Assembly: GCA_903870055.1 (NCBI GenBank)
Contig: CAIQBG010000025.1
Location: forward strand, 1 to 43,795
Origin: an uncultured Pseudomonadota bacterium
GTDB lineage: Bacteria; Pseudomonadota; Gammaproteobacteria; Burkholderiales; Rhodocyclaceae
Direction of reading: 5' to 3'
DNA length: 43,795 nt
Part shown: positions 18,742 through 29,834 of the stretch, piece by piece
Layout: every line of letters begins with the position of its first letter
How positions within the stretch are numbered: position 1 is the stretch's first letter
The notes under the pieces: model-generated
Databases searched by the model: none
What the model saw: the letters and a program-made list of their open reading frames with translations, nothing else
What the model was told of the DNA's origin: nothing
Made by a program: the position numbers and the translations under genes

Positions 18742-20033
18742 CAGCTCAATAGGGCGGCCACGGTAGCCGGGGCGCTTGGGAAATAAGCATGAAAATAGGT
18801 GGCGGTAAGTCGATTGACCCGATAGACCGCTTCGCTTTGCCGCTGGTGAGCATCAATGGTGTGCGCTACAGGGGTTAATGGGCATTCAAATGTGGAGTAA
18901 TGGAAGGTATGCCCGCCCAGATTGCCTGTTGGTTCCGCGAGGGATTGCATGCCTAGCGCTGCCAGCTTCTTCTGCATCATAACAACGCCCGGCAGAATTC
19001 CGGTGAGGGGGTGTGATTGACCATCGGTATCGACGAGGGTGGAAGCCAGCGCGATCATGCCCCCACATTCGGCAAGCATCGGTTTTCCTGCGTCGATATG
19101 CTGCTGCAGCGAATTAATCATTGAGCGATTGGCGGCCAGGGTATCGCTGTGTAGTTCGGGGTAGCCACCGGGCAACCAGACCGCATCGCAATCTGGCAGT
19201 GCTGCATCATGCAGCGGGGAGAAAAAAACGAGCTCGGCACCTAATGCTTTAAGGCATTCCAGATTGGCCGGGTATGCGAAACAAAATGCAGCATCCTGTG
19301 CGATGGCAACTTTTTTGCCTTTTAGGCTTGGCGTGAGTTGGGGGGCAATGGCTGCAGGAAAGGACGCGGGCGGTGGCAATTGTGCCGCTGCTGTTTCAGC
19401 CATGCGATCAGCCAACTGATTAATACGTTGTGCGAGGTTCTCGATTTCGGCAGCTGGCAGCAAGCCAAGATGTCGTTCTGGCAAGGCCGAGTCTGCATGG
19501 CGTGGAAGTGCGCCAAACCAGGCGACGCCCTCGGGCAGACTTTCTTCAAGTAGCTGTGCGTGATAAGCGCTACCGACGCAGTTGGCAAGCGCACCCACAA
19601 CCCGTGTGTCGGGTTGATAGGTCTTCATGCCGAGCGCGATAGCACCAAATGATTTGGCCATGGCGCTGCCGTCAATAACAACGAGAATCGGCAGGTTATA
19701 ACGCCGGGCAAGGTCAGCTGCCGACGGATCGCCATCAAACAATCCCATAACGCCTTCAATGAGAATGACATCATTCTCTTGTGCTGCGCGTGCCAATCGC
19801 CAGGCAACATCAGCTTCGCCGCCCATGCGGAAGTCGAGGTTTTCACAGGGTGCTTCACTGGCGACTGCATGAATCTGAGGATCTAGAAAATCAGGCCCGC
19901 ATTTGAATACTTTGACACGACGCCCCTGGCGATGATGTAAGCGGGCTAAAGCCGCAGTGACCATAGTCTTGCCCTGGCCGGAAGCGGGTGCAGCAATCAA
20001 TAATGCCGGGCACTGCAATGTCTGGGTCATCAT
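18741..20033 (-). CDS. cobB: Cobyrinic acid a,c-diamide synthase CobB/CbiA
   Basis: This 430-residue cytoplasmic enzyme uses ATP and glutamine to amidate the a and c side chains of cobyrinate (or hydrogenobyrinate). The N-terminal ATP-binding domain carries the P-loop APASGQGKT at residues 15-23 and FKCGPDFLDP. The C-terminal half is a class I glutamine amidotransferase with LPGGYPELH and the catalytic-Cys loop LAECGGMIAL. The start at 20033 (MMTQTL) is preferred over 20090, which would overlap cobO by 47 bases; no strong ribosome site is visible, so translation is probably coupled. The gene implies that the cell handles incomplete corrinoids or makes the ring elsewhere. Confidence 0.93.
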   Translation of the reverse strand: MMTQTLQCPALLIAAPASGQGKTMVTAALARLHHRQGRRVKVFKCGPDFLDPQIHAVASEAPCENLDFRMGGEADVAWRLARAAQENDVILIEGVMGLFDGDPSAADLARRYNLPILVVIDGSAMAKSFGAIALGMKTYQPDTRVVGALANCVGSAYHAQLLEESLPEGVAWFGALPRHADSALPERHLGLLPAAEIENLAQRINQLADRMAETAAAQLPPPASFPAAIAPQLTPSLKGKKVAIAQDAAFCFAYPANLECLKALGAELVFFSPLHDAALPDCDAVWLPGGYPELHSDTLAANRSMINSLQQHIDAGKPMLAECGGMIALASTLVDTDGQSHPLTGILPGVVMMQKKLAALGMQSLAEPTGNLGGHTFHYSTFECPLTPVAHTIDAHQRQSEAVYRVNRLTATYFHAYFPSAPATVAALLS

Positions 20034-20043
20034 GGCGTTCGGT

Positions 20044-20657
20044 TTAGTACTCAACACCCGGCATGGCTTTAATGCCCTGCTGGAAGGCATGTTTCACCAT
20101 GCCCATTTCGGTTACCGTATCGGCAGCGTCAACGAGTGCGGGCGGTGCAGCGCGACCGGTAATAATGACGTGTTGCATGACGGGGCGTCGGCGGAGCGTT
20201 TCAATCACGGGTTCAATTTCCAGCCAGCCAAATTTAAAGGCGTAGGTAAACTCGTCAAGAATCACCAGATCAATCGCCGGATCAGCGAGTTTTTTGCAGG
20301 CTTCTGCCCAGGCAGCTTCAGCGGCACGTTTATCACGCTCGCGGTCTTGTGTTTCCCAGGTAAAGCCTTCACCCATCACCTGCCATGAAACCTGCTCTGG
20401 GAATTTCTGAAAGAGCGCCTCTTCACCGGAATCGGATCGGCTTTTAACGAACTGGATCACTGCGCAGTTAAAGCCATGGCCAATCGCACGGGCCAGCACG
20501 CCAAAGGCAGAGGATGATTTTCCTTTGCCGTTGCCCGTATGAATCAGTAATAAGCCTTTTTCTATCTGGGCCGAAGCAATCTTTTCGTCAACAATGTCTT
20601 TTTTGCGCACCATGCGCTGTTCGTGCCGTTCATTACGACCGTTATCTTGTTCGTTTT

Positions 20658-20661
<4 letters not shown>
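20044..20661 (-). CDS. cobO: Cob(I)yrinic acid a,c-diamide adenosyltransferase CobO/BtuR
   Basis: This 205-residue CobA/CobO/BtuR-type ATP:corrinoid adenosyltransferase forms the Co-C5' bond of adenosylcorrinoids. The P-loop HTGNGKGKSSSAFG lies near residues 41-54. VIQFVKS, DLVILDEFTYAF and VIITGRAAP are typical. The first 20 or so residues are charged and variable. The start at 20661 follows AGAGAG and overlaps the upstream cobC stop by ATGA. An in-frame ATG at 20721 would lie well inside cobC and is rejected. Besides de novo use, it also makes the coenzyme for the mutase from imported B12. Confidence 0.95.
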
Positions 20662-22449
<1,788 letters not shown>

Positions 22450-22498
22450 TTAAACTACGGTTAAGGGTGCCTCTTTTTTACCGACAGGATTTATCCAC

Positions 22499-23971
22499 AT
22501 GTCATGCGCTTCCCTGATGGTTCAGGGCACCACTTCCGATGCCGGAAAATCAACACTGGTTGCAGCCATGTGTCGCATTCTGCAGCGCCGCGACATGCGG
22601 GTGGCACCCTTTAAGCCCCAGAATATGGCGCTGAATTCGGCAGTCACCGAAGATGGGGGTGAAATCGGCCGCGCCCAGGCACTGCAGGCTTACGCCTGCG
22701 GATTAGAACCCCACACGGATTTCAACCCCGTTCTGCTTAAACCAACGACAGATCGCCAAGCCCAGGTCATTATCCAGGGCAAGGTAGCTGCGGATCTGAA
22801 TGCCAAGGACTATCACGCCTATAAGCCACGGGCGATGGGCGCAGTACTCGACTCCTGGCAACGCTTGACGCAGCGTTACGAGGCCGTACTGGTCGAAGGC
22901 GCAGGTTCTCCGGCTGAAATCAACCTTCGGGATCGGGATATCGCTAACATGGGCTTCGCCGAGGCTGTTGATTGCCCGGTTATTCTGGTGGCCGATATTG
23001 ATCGGGGCGGTGTCTTTGCCCATCTGGTGGGCACGCTTGATTTGCTGTCGCCTTCGGAACAGGCGCGCGTCAAAGGCTTCGTGATCAATCGTTTTCGTGG
23101 TGACATCGGACTTCTGGAATCCGGATTGCGTTGGCTGGAAGACCGGACCGGCAAACCGGTTTTGGGTGTGCTGCCTTATTTGCATGGCCTGTTTCTGGAT
23201 GCAGAAGACGCTATTGCCGGTGGCCAGGTGACTGATGCTACAACGCGCTTAAAAGTTATTGCACCGGCTTATCCGCGGGTCTCTAACCACAATGATCTGG
23301 ATCCGTTACGATTGCACCCCGAGGTTGATTTCCAATGGATTGGCCCGAATCAGCCAATTCCACCGGCTGATCTGATTGTGCTCCCCGGCTCCAAAGCTGT
23401 ACGTGCAGATCTAGCGTGGTTGTGTTCACAGGGGTGGGATAAGGCCATCGAGCGGCACTTGCGCTATGGCGGAAAGTTGCTCGGCATTTGCGGCGGCTTT
23501 CAGATGTTGGGTCGGCAATTACATGATCCACAAGGGCTTGAAGGGACGCCAGGCTCTTCGCCCGGATTGGGTTGGCTGGATATAGAAACAACGCTTGAAT
23601 CCGAGAAGCAGCTCAGAAACGTGCGCGGCCATTTGTGTCTATCGGGCTCGCCTGCAATCAGCGGATACGAGATTCATCTCGGGGTTAGCAAAGGCGTAGA
23701 TCTGAGTCGTCCGCTAATGGCGCTAGAAGATGGTCGCAGCGATGGCGCTCGTTCGAATGATGATCAAGTCGCTGGCACCTATTGCCATGGTGTCTTTGAT
23801 CAGCCAGACGCTTTAAGTGCGCTTCTGGCATGGGCCGGCTGTGCGGATGCGCAGACCATTGATTTTGTGGCGCGCAGAGAAGCTGACTTGAACCGTCTGG
23901 CGGATGCTGTCGAACAAAGTCTGGATTGGCATAAGATCGACCAGATTCTGCAGGAGAGCCGTCATGCGTGA
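22499..23971 (+). CDS. cobQ: Cobyric acid synthase CobQ
   Basis: This 490-residue glutamine- and ATP-dependent enzyme amidates the b, d, e and g side chains of adenosylcobyrinic acid a,c-diamide to give adenosylcobyric acid. The N-terminal P-loop domain starts [19 protein letters not shown], with [11 protein letters not shown] and [20 protein letters not shown]. The C-terminal amidotransferase domain has [11 protein letters not shown] and the catalytic-Cys loop [13 protein letters not shown] late GTYCHGVFD carries the catalytic His. It is first in the plus-strand group cobQ-cobU-cobT-cobC and overlaps cobU by eight bases. No riboswitch is visible in the 97-bp bluB-cobQ spacer. Confidence 0.97.
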   Translation: MSCASLMVQGTTSDAGKSTLVAAMCRILQRRDMRVAPFKPQNMALNSAVTEDGGEIGRAQALQAYACGLEPHTDFNPVLLKPTTDRQAQVIIQGKVAADLNAKDYHAYKPRAMGAVLDSWQRLTQRYEAVLVEGAGSPAEINLRDRDIANMGFAEAVDCPVILVADIDRGGVFAHLVGTLDLLSPSEQARVKGFVINRFRGDIGLLESGLRWLEDRTGKPVLGVLPYLHGLFLDAEDAIAGGQVTDATTRLKVIAPAYPRVSNHNDLDPLRLHPEVDFQWIGPNQPIPPADLIVLPGSKAVRADLAWLCSQGWDKAIERHLRYGGKLLGICGGFQMLGRQLHDPQGLEGTPGSSPGLGWLDIETTLESEKQLRNVRGHLCLSGSPAISGYEIHLGVSKGVDLSRPLMALEDGRSDGARSNDDQVAGTYCHGVFDQPDALSALLAWAGCADAQTIDFVARREADLNRLADAVEQSLDWHKIDQILQESRHA

Positions 23972-24521
23972 ATTAATTCTTGGTGGCGCCCGAAGTGGCA
24001 AAAGCCGTCTGGCAGAAAGCCGTGTTGCAGAATATGAGCAGGCCGGACTACAGATTGTTTATATTGCAACAGCAGAAGCGCTAGATGAAGAGATGGTTGC
24101 ACGCTTGCAACATCATCGTGCCAATCGGCCGGCGCATTGGTTCACATTGGAAGAGCCGGTGCACTTGGCGCAGGCGCTCAAGGAATATGCCGCGCCTGAT
24201 CGATGTCTGCTGGTTGATTGTCTTACGCTCTGGCTGTCTGCACTGCTTTTTAAAGGCGAAGGTGGTGCGCAGTTAGAAACAGGATTGCCACTAACTTGCC
24301 CTAAATTCTGGGAAGAGCGTCAGGCGCTAATAGATGTGTTGCCCCAGCTGCCAGGTGAGATTGTGCTGGTGAGCAATGAAATCGGATCAGGCGTTGTGCC
24401 AGAGAATCGTCTCGCACGACGCTTTGCCGATGAGCAGGGCCGTTTAAATCAGGATGTCGCCGCACTTTGCGAGCGTGTGACATTATCTATTGCCGGTTTG
24501 CCACTGAGCTTGCGCGGTTAA
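23964..24521 (+). CDS. cobU: Adenosylcobinamide kinase / adenosylcobinamide-phosphate guanylyltransferase CobU/CobP
   Basis: This 185-residue bifunctional P-loop enzyme phosphorylates adenosylcobinamide and then activates it with GMP. The P-loop is GGARSGKS (residues 7-14). HHR around residue 51 corresponds to the guanylylated-His region of the family, and [11 protein letters not shown] and [19 protein letters not shown] are typical. The ATG at 23964 follows AGGAG and lies within the cobQ end; an upstream frame start at 23904 would add 20 antisense-looking residues. The kinase activity allows salvage of imported cobinamide, linking it to BtuBFCD. Confidence 0.96.
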   Translation: MRELILGGARSGKSRLAESRVAEYEQAGLQIVYIATAEALDEEMVARLQHHRANRPAHWFTLEEPVHLAQALKEYAAPDRCLLVDCLTLWLSALLFKGEGGAQLETGLPLTCPKFWEERQALIDVLPQLPGEIVLVSNEIGSGVVPENRLARRFADEQGRLNQDVAALCERVTLSIAGLPLSLRG

Positions 24522-24533
24522 TTCAGGAAATTT

Positions 24534-25571
24534 ATGCAACGCTTTAACATTGAACCCACAGCAGGCCCATTGGCGCAACAACTGCAAAATAAAATTGACG
24601 GCAAAACAAAACCGCTGGGGGCATTGGGCCAATTAGAATCATTGGCACAACAGATTGGTCTCATTCAGCAGACAGACGCTCCGAAATTAAGCGCGCCACA
24701 GATGCTGGTGTTTGCCGGTGATCATGGCGCAGCCAAAGCGGGCGTCTCGGCTTACCCGCAGGATGTGACCTGGCAGATGGTTGAAAACTTTCTCGCGGGT
24801 GGTGCAGCAATCAACGTCTTTACGCATACTTATGGACTGCCGTTGGCCGTAGTGGACTGCGGCGTTGCGCATGAATTCGGTGAGCGTGATGGATTAATCA
24901 ATTACAAGCTGGGTGCTGGTACAGCCAATTATCTAGAGACGCCGGCTATGACGGCGGCTCAATGCGCGCAGGCTATGGATAACGGCGCAGCGCTTGTTGA
25001 ACGCTATGCAAAAGCAGGTTGTAACGTGATTGGCCTCGGTGAAATGGGCATCGGTAACACGGCATCGGCCAGCTTGATTACTCATTGTCTGAGTAATCAG
25101 CCGCTGGATGCGTGCGTGGGTCGTGGCACAGGCTTGGATGACGCAGGGCTGAATCGCAAACAGCAGTTGCTGGCACAAGCATTGCTGCGTACCGGCAAGA
25201 TGAGTGATCCGGTCAAGGTGCTGCAGGAATTTGGCGGTTTTGAAATTGCTACGATGGTCGGGGTCATTCTGGCAGCTGCCGAGCGCCGCATGGTGGTGCT
25301 GATCGACGGCTTTGTCGTTGGCGCCGCTGCGCTGGTTGCCTGCGCGCTCTATCCGGCAGCTCGTGACTATTGTGTGTATTGCCATCGCTCGGCAGAGGCT
25401 GGCCATCAGGTGCAATTAGCAGCAATGCGTGCTCAACCTCTGTTGGATCTGGGCATGCGTCTAGGCGAAGGCACCGGTGTAGCGTTGGCCTGGCCACTGG
25501 TACAGGGCGCCGTGGCATTCCTTAATGAGATGGCCAGTTTTGCATCGGCCGGTGTGTCAGAGAAAACCTGA
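24534..25571 (+). CDS. cobT: Nicotinate-nucleotide-dimethylbenzimidazole phosphoribosyltransferase CobT
   Basis: This 345-residue enzyme makes alpha-ribazole phosphate from DMB (the BluB product) and nicotinate mononucleotide. Visible motifs are the N-terminal [32 protein letters not shown] around 61-80, [13 protein letters not shown] around 170-182, and the catalytic-Glu region [14 protein letters not shown] near 310-325. Length and motif order match Salmonella CobT. It lies 12 bp after cobU and 6 bp before the phosphatase gene, in one plus-strand operon. Confidence 0.97.
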   Translation: MQRFNIEPTAGPLAQQLQNKIDGKTKPLGALGQLESLAQQIGLIQQTDAPKLSAPQMLVFAGDHGAAKAGVSAYPQDVTWQMVENFLAGGAAINVFTHTYGLPLAVVDCGVAHEFGERDGLINYKLGAGTANYLETPAMTAAQCAQAMDNGAALVERYAKAGCNVIGLGEMGIGNTASASLITHCLSNQPLDACVGRGTGLDDAGLNRKQQLLAQALLRTGKMSDPVKVLQEFGGFEIATMVGVILAAAERRMVVLIDGFVVGAAALVACALYPAARDYCVYCHRSAEAGHQVQLAAMRAQPLLDLGMRLGEGTGVALAWPLVQGAVAFLNEMASFASAGVSEKT

Positions 25572-25577
25572 TCGAAC

Positions 25578-26138
25578 ATGATCAAGCTCTGGTTGATCCG
25601 GCACTTACCACCAGACGTCCCGGCGGGCGTTTGCTATGGGCAAACGGATTTATCACTACAGACACCAGTGTCACTTCAATCAGAGACGGTTGCAGCTTTG
25701 CGTCAGCAATTGCCAGCATCATTGCCTGTCTTTAGTAGCCCGCTATTGCGTTGTGCCCAGCTTGCCGCAGTGATTGATCCACAACATGCGCTGGATATAC
25801 GTCTGCAAGAGCTGAACTTCGGTGATTGGGAAATGCAGTCCTGGGATGACATTGGTCCGGGTGCGCTAGACGCCTGGGCGAATGATCTTGCAGGCTTTCG
25901 ACCACCGAATGGCGAGACAGGATATGAATTGCAGCAACGCGTACTGGATTGGCTCAAGGAAGTGAGTGCAGAATGCACCGAAGCCATCGTTGTAACGCAT
26001 GCGGGCGTTATCCGTGCCCTGCAGGCACATCATCAGGCATTGCCCGGAGCACAGTGGCTCACATTACGTTATAACTATGGGCAGTTGATCTGTCTGGATT
26101 TCGCAGATGAGCAAATTCAGGCGGCACCGGTACAATAA
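25578..26138 (+). CDS. Alpha-ribazole phosphatase (histidine phosphatase family), CobC of Salmonella
   Basis: This 186-residue phosphoglycerate-mutase-like phosphatase has the catalytic motif LIRHLPPDVPAGVCYGQTDL at its N terminus, where the nucleophilic His lies in RH and GVCYGQTDL is the mark of the CobC/alpha-ribazole phosphatase branch. The second catalytic His lies in VVTHAGVIRAL near residue 140, and ELNFGDWE holds the acidic residue. It would remove the phosphate from alpha-ribazole phosphate or adenosylcobalamin phosphate. As last gene of the cobQ-cobU-cobT group, 6 bp after cobT, its role is well supported. I leave the symbol blank because cobC is already used for the decarboxylase. 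Confidence 0.9.
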   Translation: MIKLWLIRHLPPDVPAGVCYGQTDLSLQTPVSLQSETVAALRQQLPASLPVFSSPLLRCAQLAAVIDPQHALDIRLQELNFGDWEMQSWDDIGPGALDAWANDLAGFRPPNGETGYELQQRVLDWLKEVSAECTEAIVVTHAGVIRALQAHHQALPGAQWLTLRYNYGQLICLDFADEQIQAAPVQ

Positions 26139-26142
26139 CGCC

Positions 26143-27267
26143 ATGCCCGCAGATGCTATCAATATTTCGCAAGTCCGCCGTGTTCTCGTAACCAAGTTGC
26201 GACATCACGGTGACGTGCTACTTGCTTCGCCGGTGCTCTCTGCGCTCAAAGCAGCAGCACCCCAGGTCGAAATTGATGCACTGGTTTATGCCGATACGGC
26301 AGAAATGCTGCAGGATCATCCAGACATGGTGCAGCTACATTGCATCGATCGTGGCTGGAAGAAGCTTGGTCTGATCGGCCAGGGTGCCGCCGAGTGGGCA
26401 TTGTTCAGCAGGATGAAAGCGCGTCAATACGATCTGATTATTCATTTGACCGAGCACCCGCGGGGCGCCTGGTTGTCCCGCTTGCTCAAGCCGCGCTATT
26501 CGGTGGCGCCTCGGGTCAATGGCCGTGGTTATTTCTGGAAGAAGAGTTTTACGCACTTCGTATCACCCATCATGGGGAGCGGGCGGCGCCATGTCGTTGA
26601 ACAGAATCTCGATGCGCTGCGTCGCTTAGGTATACAGCCAGCGCCGGATCAACGTGCGCTGACATTAGTACCGGGTACCGATGCCGATGCGCATGTGAGT
26701 GTGCGTTTGCAGTCGCTGGGCGTGAAGCCGGGCGGGTTTGTACATCTGCACCCCCCTTCCCGCTGGCACTTCAAATGCTGGACACCTGAAGGCTGGGCAG
26801 AAATTATTGCCCGCATCCGTGCTGCGGGTTGGCCGGTTGTCCTCACTGCTGCGCCGGGTGACAAGGAAGGCCGACTGATTGACCAGATTCAACAAGCCTT
26901 AGCTAAGCGTAATGAAGCACCCGCATTAAGTCTGGCGGGCGCATTGTCGTTAAAGGAACTGGGCGCTTTGACCGGGCAAGCTAAGCTGTTCGCTGGCGTT
27001 GATTCGGCGCCCATGCATATTGCTGCTGCCATGAAAACACCGGTGGTCGTTCTGTTTGGCCCGTCAGGCGAAGGTCATTGGGGGCCTTGGGGCAAGCCGC
27101 GCGAAGGTGAGCATTACGTTGTGACACGCAGCGCTCAATTTAATTGCCGACCGTGTGGCCTTGATGGTTGCGGTGGCGGCAAAGTCAGCGAATGTTTAAC
27201 GAGCATTACCCCTGATGAAGTCTGGTCAGCGATATCTCCGCTTCTGACCGATCACCCTAAAGGCTAA
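26143..27267 (+). CDS. Glycosyltransferase family 9 protein, putative LPS heptosyltransferase (RfaQ/WaaQ-like)
   Basis: This 374-residue GT-B fold transferase of family GT9 begins ISQVRRVLVTKLRHHGDVLLASPV, the family's N-terminal pattern. The C-terminal ADP-heptose-binding part reads LFAGVDSAPMHIAAAMKTPV and VLFGPSGEGHWGPWG. HPPSRWHFKCWTPEGWAEII matches heptosyltransferase III (WaaQ). It would add a heptose to the LPS inner core on the cytoplasmic face of the inner membrane. The start at 26143 lies 4 bp after the phosphatase gene, with no clear ribosome site; an in-frame ATG at 26107 lies inside that gene. A short CG-rich cysteine stretch (CRPCGLDGCGGGKVSECL) near the end is also typical of WaaQ-like proteins. 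Confidence 0.87.
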   Translation: MPADAINISQVRRVLVTKLRHHGDVLLASPVLSALKAAAPQVEIDALVYADTAEMLQDHPDMVQLHCIDRGWKKLGLIGQGAAEWALFSRMKARQYDLIIHLTEHPRGAWLSRLLKPRYSVAPRVNGRGYFWKKSFTHFVSPIMGSGRRHVVEQNLDALRRLGIQPAPDQRALTLVPGTDADAHVSVRLQSLGVKPGGFVHLHPPSRWHFKCWTPEGWAEIIARIRAAGWPVVLTAAPGDKEGRLIDQIQQALAKRNEAPALSLAGALSLKELGALTGQAKLFAGVDSAPMHIAAAMKTPVVVLFGPSGEGHWGPWGKPREGEHYVVTRSAQFNCRPCGLDGCGGGKVSECLTSITPDEVWSAISPLLTDHPKG

Positions 27268-27436
27268 TAAAAGCCTTCTGGAATTACTGCTTTAGTAAAA
27301 GTATGCCGGCTACCTATTTGTAGTGTGCCGGCCGTAAGCCATTGAGCGGCCCCAATTTCATTAAAGTTACCTGTATCCAATCTGGGTCAGCTATCGTATT
27401 TAATAGCGCTATTGTGATTCAGTAAAAACTTTTGAA

Positions 27437-27466
27437 GTTTTTCTTGCAAATATGTATTAAATGCTA
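27437..27466 (+). promoter_or_regulatory. Possible sigma-70 promoter of the pil operon
   Basis: In the 193-bp gap after the heptosyltransferase, TTGAAG lies 17 bp before TATTAA, near 27433-27462. The -10 overlaps the first possible ATG of pilM (27461), so if this promoter is real the true pilM start is more likely the ATG at 27494. Earlier in the same gap is an imperfect inverted repeat built on two GCCGGC blocks (about 27303-27331), of unknown role. Confidence 0.35.
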
Positions 27467-28465
27467 GGTAAACTTCGACAAAAGAAAACAAGAATGCGAG
27501 ACAAATTTTTCAAATGGCTGATTGGTACCCCGCCAGCGATTGTTGGTGGGTGGTGGAATCGTGCGGGCGTATGCCTCGTGCGAAAGCTGCATTTGTCTGA
27601 CGCGCGCGCTGCCCTAGATATCATCTACGAGCCGTGCGGCCTTCTTTCGGCAAATGAGGCAGCTGCCGATGCGCCCATCCAAAGTGACATCGTTAATGCA
27701 TTGCGTTGCGCAGCCGAGCATTTGGGTAACGAAAAATTTTATTTAGCAGTGGGTGTGCCCTCGGGCGATATTTTCATTAAAAACATCGAGATCCCGAGTG
27801 GGCTGAGCGAAAAGCAAATTGAACAGCTTTCTGTGGTGGAGGCGGTGTCAAATTTGCCTGTGCCACCAGAAGAAATTTGTGCTGATTTCCTCAGAGGCGA
27901 AATCAGATCGGATGCAGTCAATGAGCGCATCGACGTTGCATTTTGTAAAAGAGGGCTTGTGGATGAGTTGAGCTTGCTTGCAGAGGATGCCGGTGTTGTA
28001 TTAGGTGTCGTTGATCGAGATGTGCAGGCAGTTCACGATGCCACGCTGTGGTGTGCGGCACGTCAATTGGATATGACAGCCGTCTCATATCCACTAGGAA
28101 TTCTCTTTGCGGGAGATGCGGCGAACTTTCTGGTTTGCCGGAGTGCATTGGATCATTCTTCTTACCTGGTTAACGGCCTTGCTAATGCACTGACCAAACC
28201 CGCAGAAGACATGGCGTTGATATTGGCAGAACTTCAGGCCTATTGTCGTCGCGCAGGATTATCCGTTGAGAAAGGCGAGCCTCTGGCTCAGCTGTATCTG
28301 ATTGATGCGGGAAACGGGGCTGAATTAATGGCCTCAAGTTTTGATGCGCTGACAGGAAATGCGGCACGTATTAATCCAAAGATGCTCGTGAGCGGTGATA
28401 GCAGTGCGGTGCCCATTTTTGGCTTAATGGTAGCGATAGGTATGGCGTTCAGGACGCACGCGTGA
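27461..28465 (+). CDS. pilM: Type IV pilus assembly protein PilM, divergent
   Basis: This 334-residue protein is in the position of PilM, the actin-like cytoplasmic protein that binds the N-terminal tail of PilN and links the pilus motor to the envelope complex. Similarity is weak. VGVPSGDIFIKNIEIPSGLSEKQIEQL and a following EAVSNLPVPPEEICADF resemble the PilM/ComA-like middle region. The usual N-terminal nucleotide-loop pattern (G-I-D-I-S-S) is replaced by IVGGWWNRAGVCLVRKL, so ATP binding may be altered. A start at 27494 (MRDKFFKWL) is equally possible; neither has a good ribosome site. It overlaps pilN by four bases (GTGA). Confidence 0.75.
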   Translation: MLGKLRQKKTRMRDKFFKWLIGTPPAIVGGWWNRAGVCLVRKLHLSDARAALDIIYEPCGLLSANEAAADAPIQSDIVNALRCAAEHLGNEKFYLAVGVPSGDIFIKNIEIPSGLSEKQIEQLSVVEAVSNLPVPPEEICADFLRGEIRSDAVNERIDVAFCKRGLVDELSLLAEDAGVVLGVVDRDVQAVHDATLWCAARQLDMTAVSYPLGILFAGDAANFLVCRSALDHSSYLVNGLANALTKPAEDMALILAELQAYCRRAGLSVEKGEPLAQLYLIDAGNGAELMASSFDALTGNAARINPKMLVSGDSSAVPIFGLMVAIGMAFRTHA

Positions 28466-29043
28466 AGGGCCGATTCAATCTGCTGCCACATCGAGCGCAA
28501 ATACAGGTGTGGCACAGGCGTGTGCTCACTCGCCAGGCTAGCGTTGTGCTACTGCTCGCATTCTTATGTGCTTTGATCGTTCAGGGCGTATTTTCGTTGC
28601 GGGTCGGCTATCTCGATTCCTATAACGCGACGCTGAGAATGTATATAAATCAAATGGCGCCAGATTTTCGGCTATCGCAACAACTACTGAACCAGCGTGA
28701 TGACATGCTGGCCAAACAGAAAACCCTGGAGCGGTTGGACGCCCGTCGATCCACGAGTGTGATGATTCTCAACGATGTGGCCAACGCCTTGCCGCCGGAT
28801 ATCTACCTGACTAGGCTGGAAGAAGACGGAGAGCATTTCAGGCTCGAAGGGAGGTCAGTTCATAACGCTGCCATTGCGCATTTCTTTGAATTAATTGTGA
28901 AGTCCGAGAGATTGGCGGGCTTATCGCTGGAAGAAATTCGTACACAGGATGGCGAGAACATCGCACCCTATATCTTTACTATTGCTGGGCAAGTTCGACT
29001 CGTTGGGGCAAGCACCCTGGATACGCCAGAGCGTCAGCCATGA
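28462..29043 (+). CDS. pilN: Type IV pilus alignment protein PilN
   Basis: This 193-residue bitopic inner-membrane protein has the short cytoplasmic tail FNLLPHRAQ (residues 5-13), which keeps the NLLP core that docks into PilM. One transmembrane helix follows (about 27-47, VVLLLAFLCALIVQGVF). A periplasmic coiled coil (about 55-95) and a ferredoxin-like domain come next, beginning VMILNDVANALPPDIYLTRL as in PilN/GspL-type proteins. The start codon is GTG at 28462, overlapping the pilM stop. It overlaps pilO by four bases (ATGA). Confidence 0.9.
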   Translation: MKGRFNLLPHRAQIQVWHRRVLTRQASVVLLLAFLCALIVQGVFSLRVGYLDSYNATLRMYINQMAPDFRLSQQLLNQRDDMLAKQKTLERLDARRSTSVMILNDVANALPPDIYLTRLEEDGEHFRLEGRSVHNAAIAHFFELIVKSERLAGLSLEEIRTQDGENIAPYIFTIAGQVRLVGASTLDTPERQP

Positions 29044-29834
29044 AAAAACTGATTGCATTCTGGCACCAGGGGCAGCGTTGGGTGCGCGAGGCGGTTGGCA
29101 ACCTGCTCCACAAATATAAAGCCATACATTCAAAGCATAGACAACCTGCTCAGGCGCGGCCCTGGTGGAAAAAAGAGCTCGGTGAACTGCTATCTGATTT
29201 GAAGCAATTGCGTTCACAGCACCAAACAGGCGTAGCGCTGCAATCGGTTTCCGATATTGCGCAGTGGACGATGCGGTTCCGGCTTGCTGTGCTCGGGATC
29301 ATTTTTGTTAGTGCCTTTCTGGCGAGTGCTCTTCTGCTCTGCATCGGCCCATCCGACGAGATCCGGCTGCAGGCAGATGAACGGCAAATTCTGGAATCGC
29401 GTTATTTAAACTACGCCGGCCAGGTAGATTTGCTGCCGGTATACCGGCAGCAAAGTGAAATCATCCTTGAGCGATTTGGAGAGCTGCTTGATGCGATCCC
29501 CGCATCACTGGAGTCCGTTCATGTTTTATCGCAACTTAACAAGGCGGCTAAAGAGGCTGGGTTGCATCTGGAGCTCTTTAAACCGCTGGTGGAAGAAGCT
29601 CATGGCTATTACATAGTGCTGCCGATAGAAATACGTTTGCGTGGTGATTACAATGCCATCGCCCGATTTCTCGAGCTGGTCTCGAAGATGCAGCACCTGG
29701 TGACGGTTGATGTCGTAATATTGCCGGCGGCCACGCATGAGAATCAGGTAGTTTTGGCATCATTGTTGAAGGCATACCGGTATAAGGATCTACCGCTTAA
29801 ACTCGGAAAGAAAACGGCCCATGCAGTACCTTAG
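29040..29834 (+). CDS. pilO: Type IV pilus alignment protein PilO, with long N-terminal extension
   Basis: This 264-residue protein has one transmembrane segment (about 81-103, RLAVLGIIFVSAFLASALLL). It is followed by a periplasmic coiled coil and a PilO ferredoxin-like domain with LEIFKPL-type and IPVEIRLRG-type motifs (here LELFKPLVEEAHGYYIVLPI and EIRLRGDYNAIARFLELVS). PilN and PilO form a periplasmic heterodimer that aligns motor and secretin. Oddly, about 80 charged and aromatic residues precede the membrane helix; classical PilO has a much shorter cytoplasmic part. It overlaps pilP by 14 bases. Confidence 0.88.
   Translation: MKKLIAFWHQGQRWVREAVGNLLHKYKAIHSKHRQPAQARPWWKKELGELLSDLKQLRSQHQTGVALQSVSDIAQWTMRFRLAVLGIIFVSAFLASALLLCIGPSDEIRLQADERQILESRYLNYAGQVDLLPVYRQQSEIILERFGELLDAIPASLESVHVLSQLNKAAKEAGLHLELFKPLVEEAHGYYIVLPIEIRLRGDYNAIARFLELVSKMQHLVTVDVVILPAATHENQVVLASLLKAYRYKDLPLKLGKKTAHAVP

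Noticed and set aside
27260-27277. Hairpin AAGGCT/AGCCTT at the end of the heptosyltransferase gene as a terminator
   Set aside because: It overlaps the stop codon, has only a 6-bp stem and no U run.
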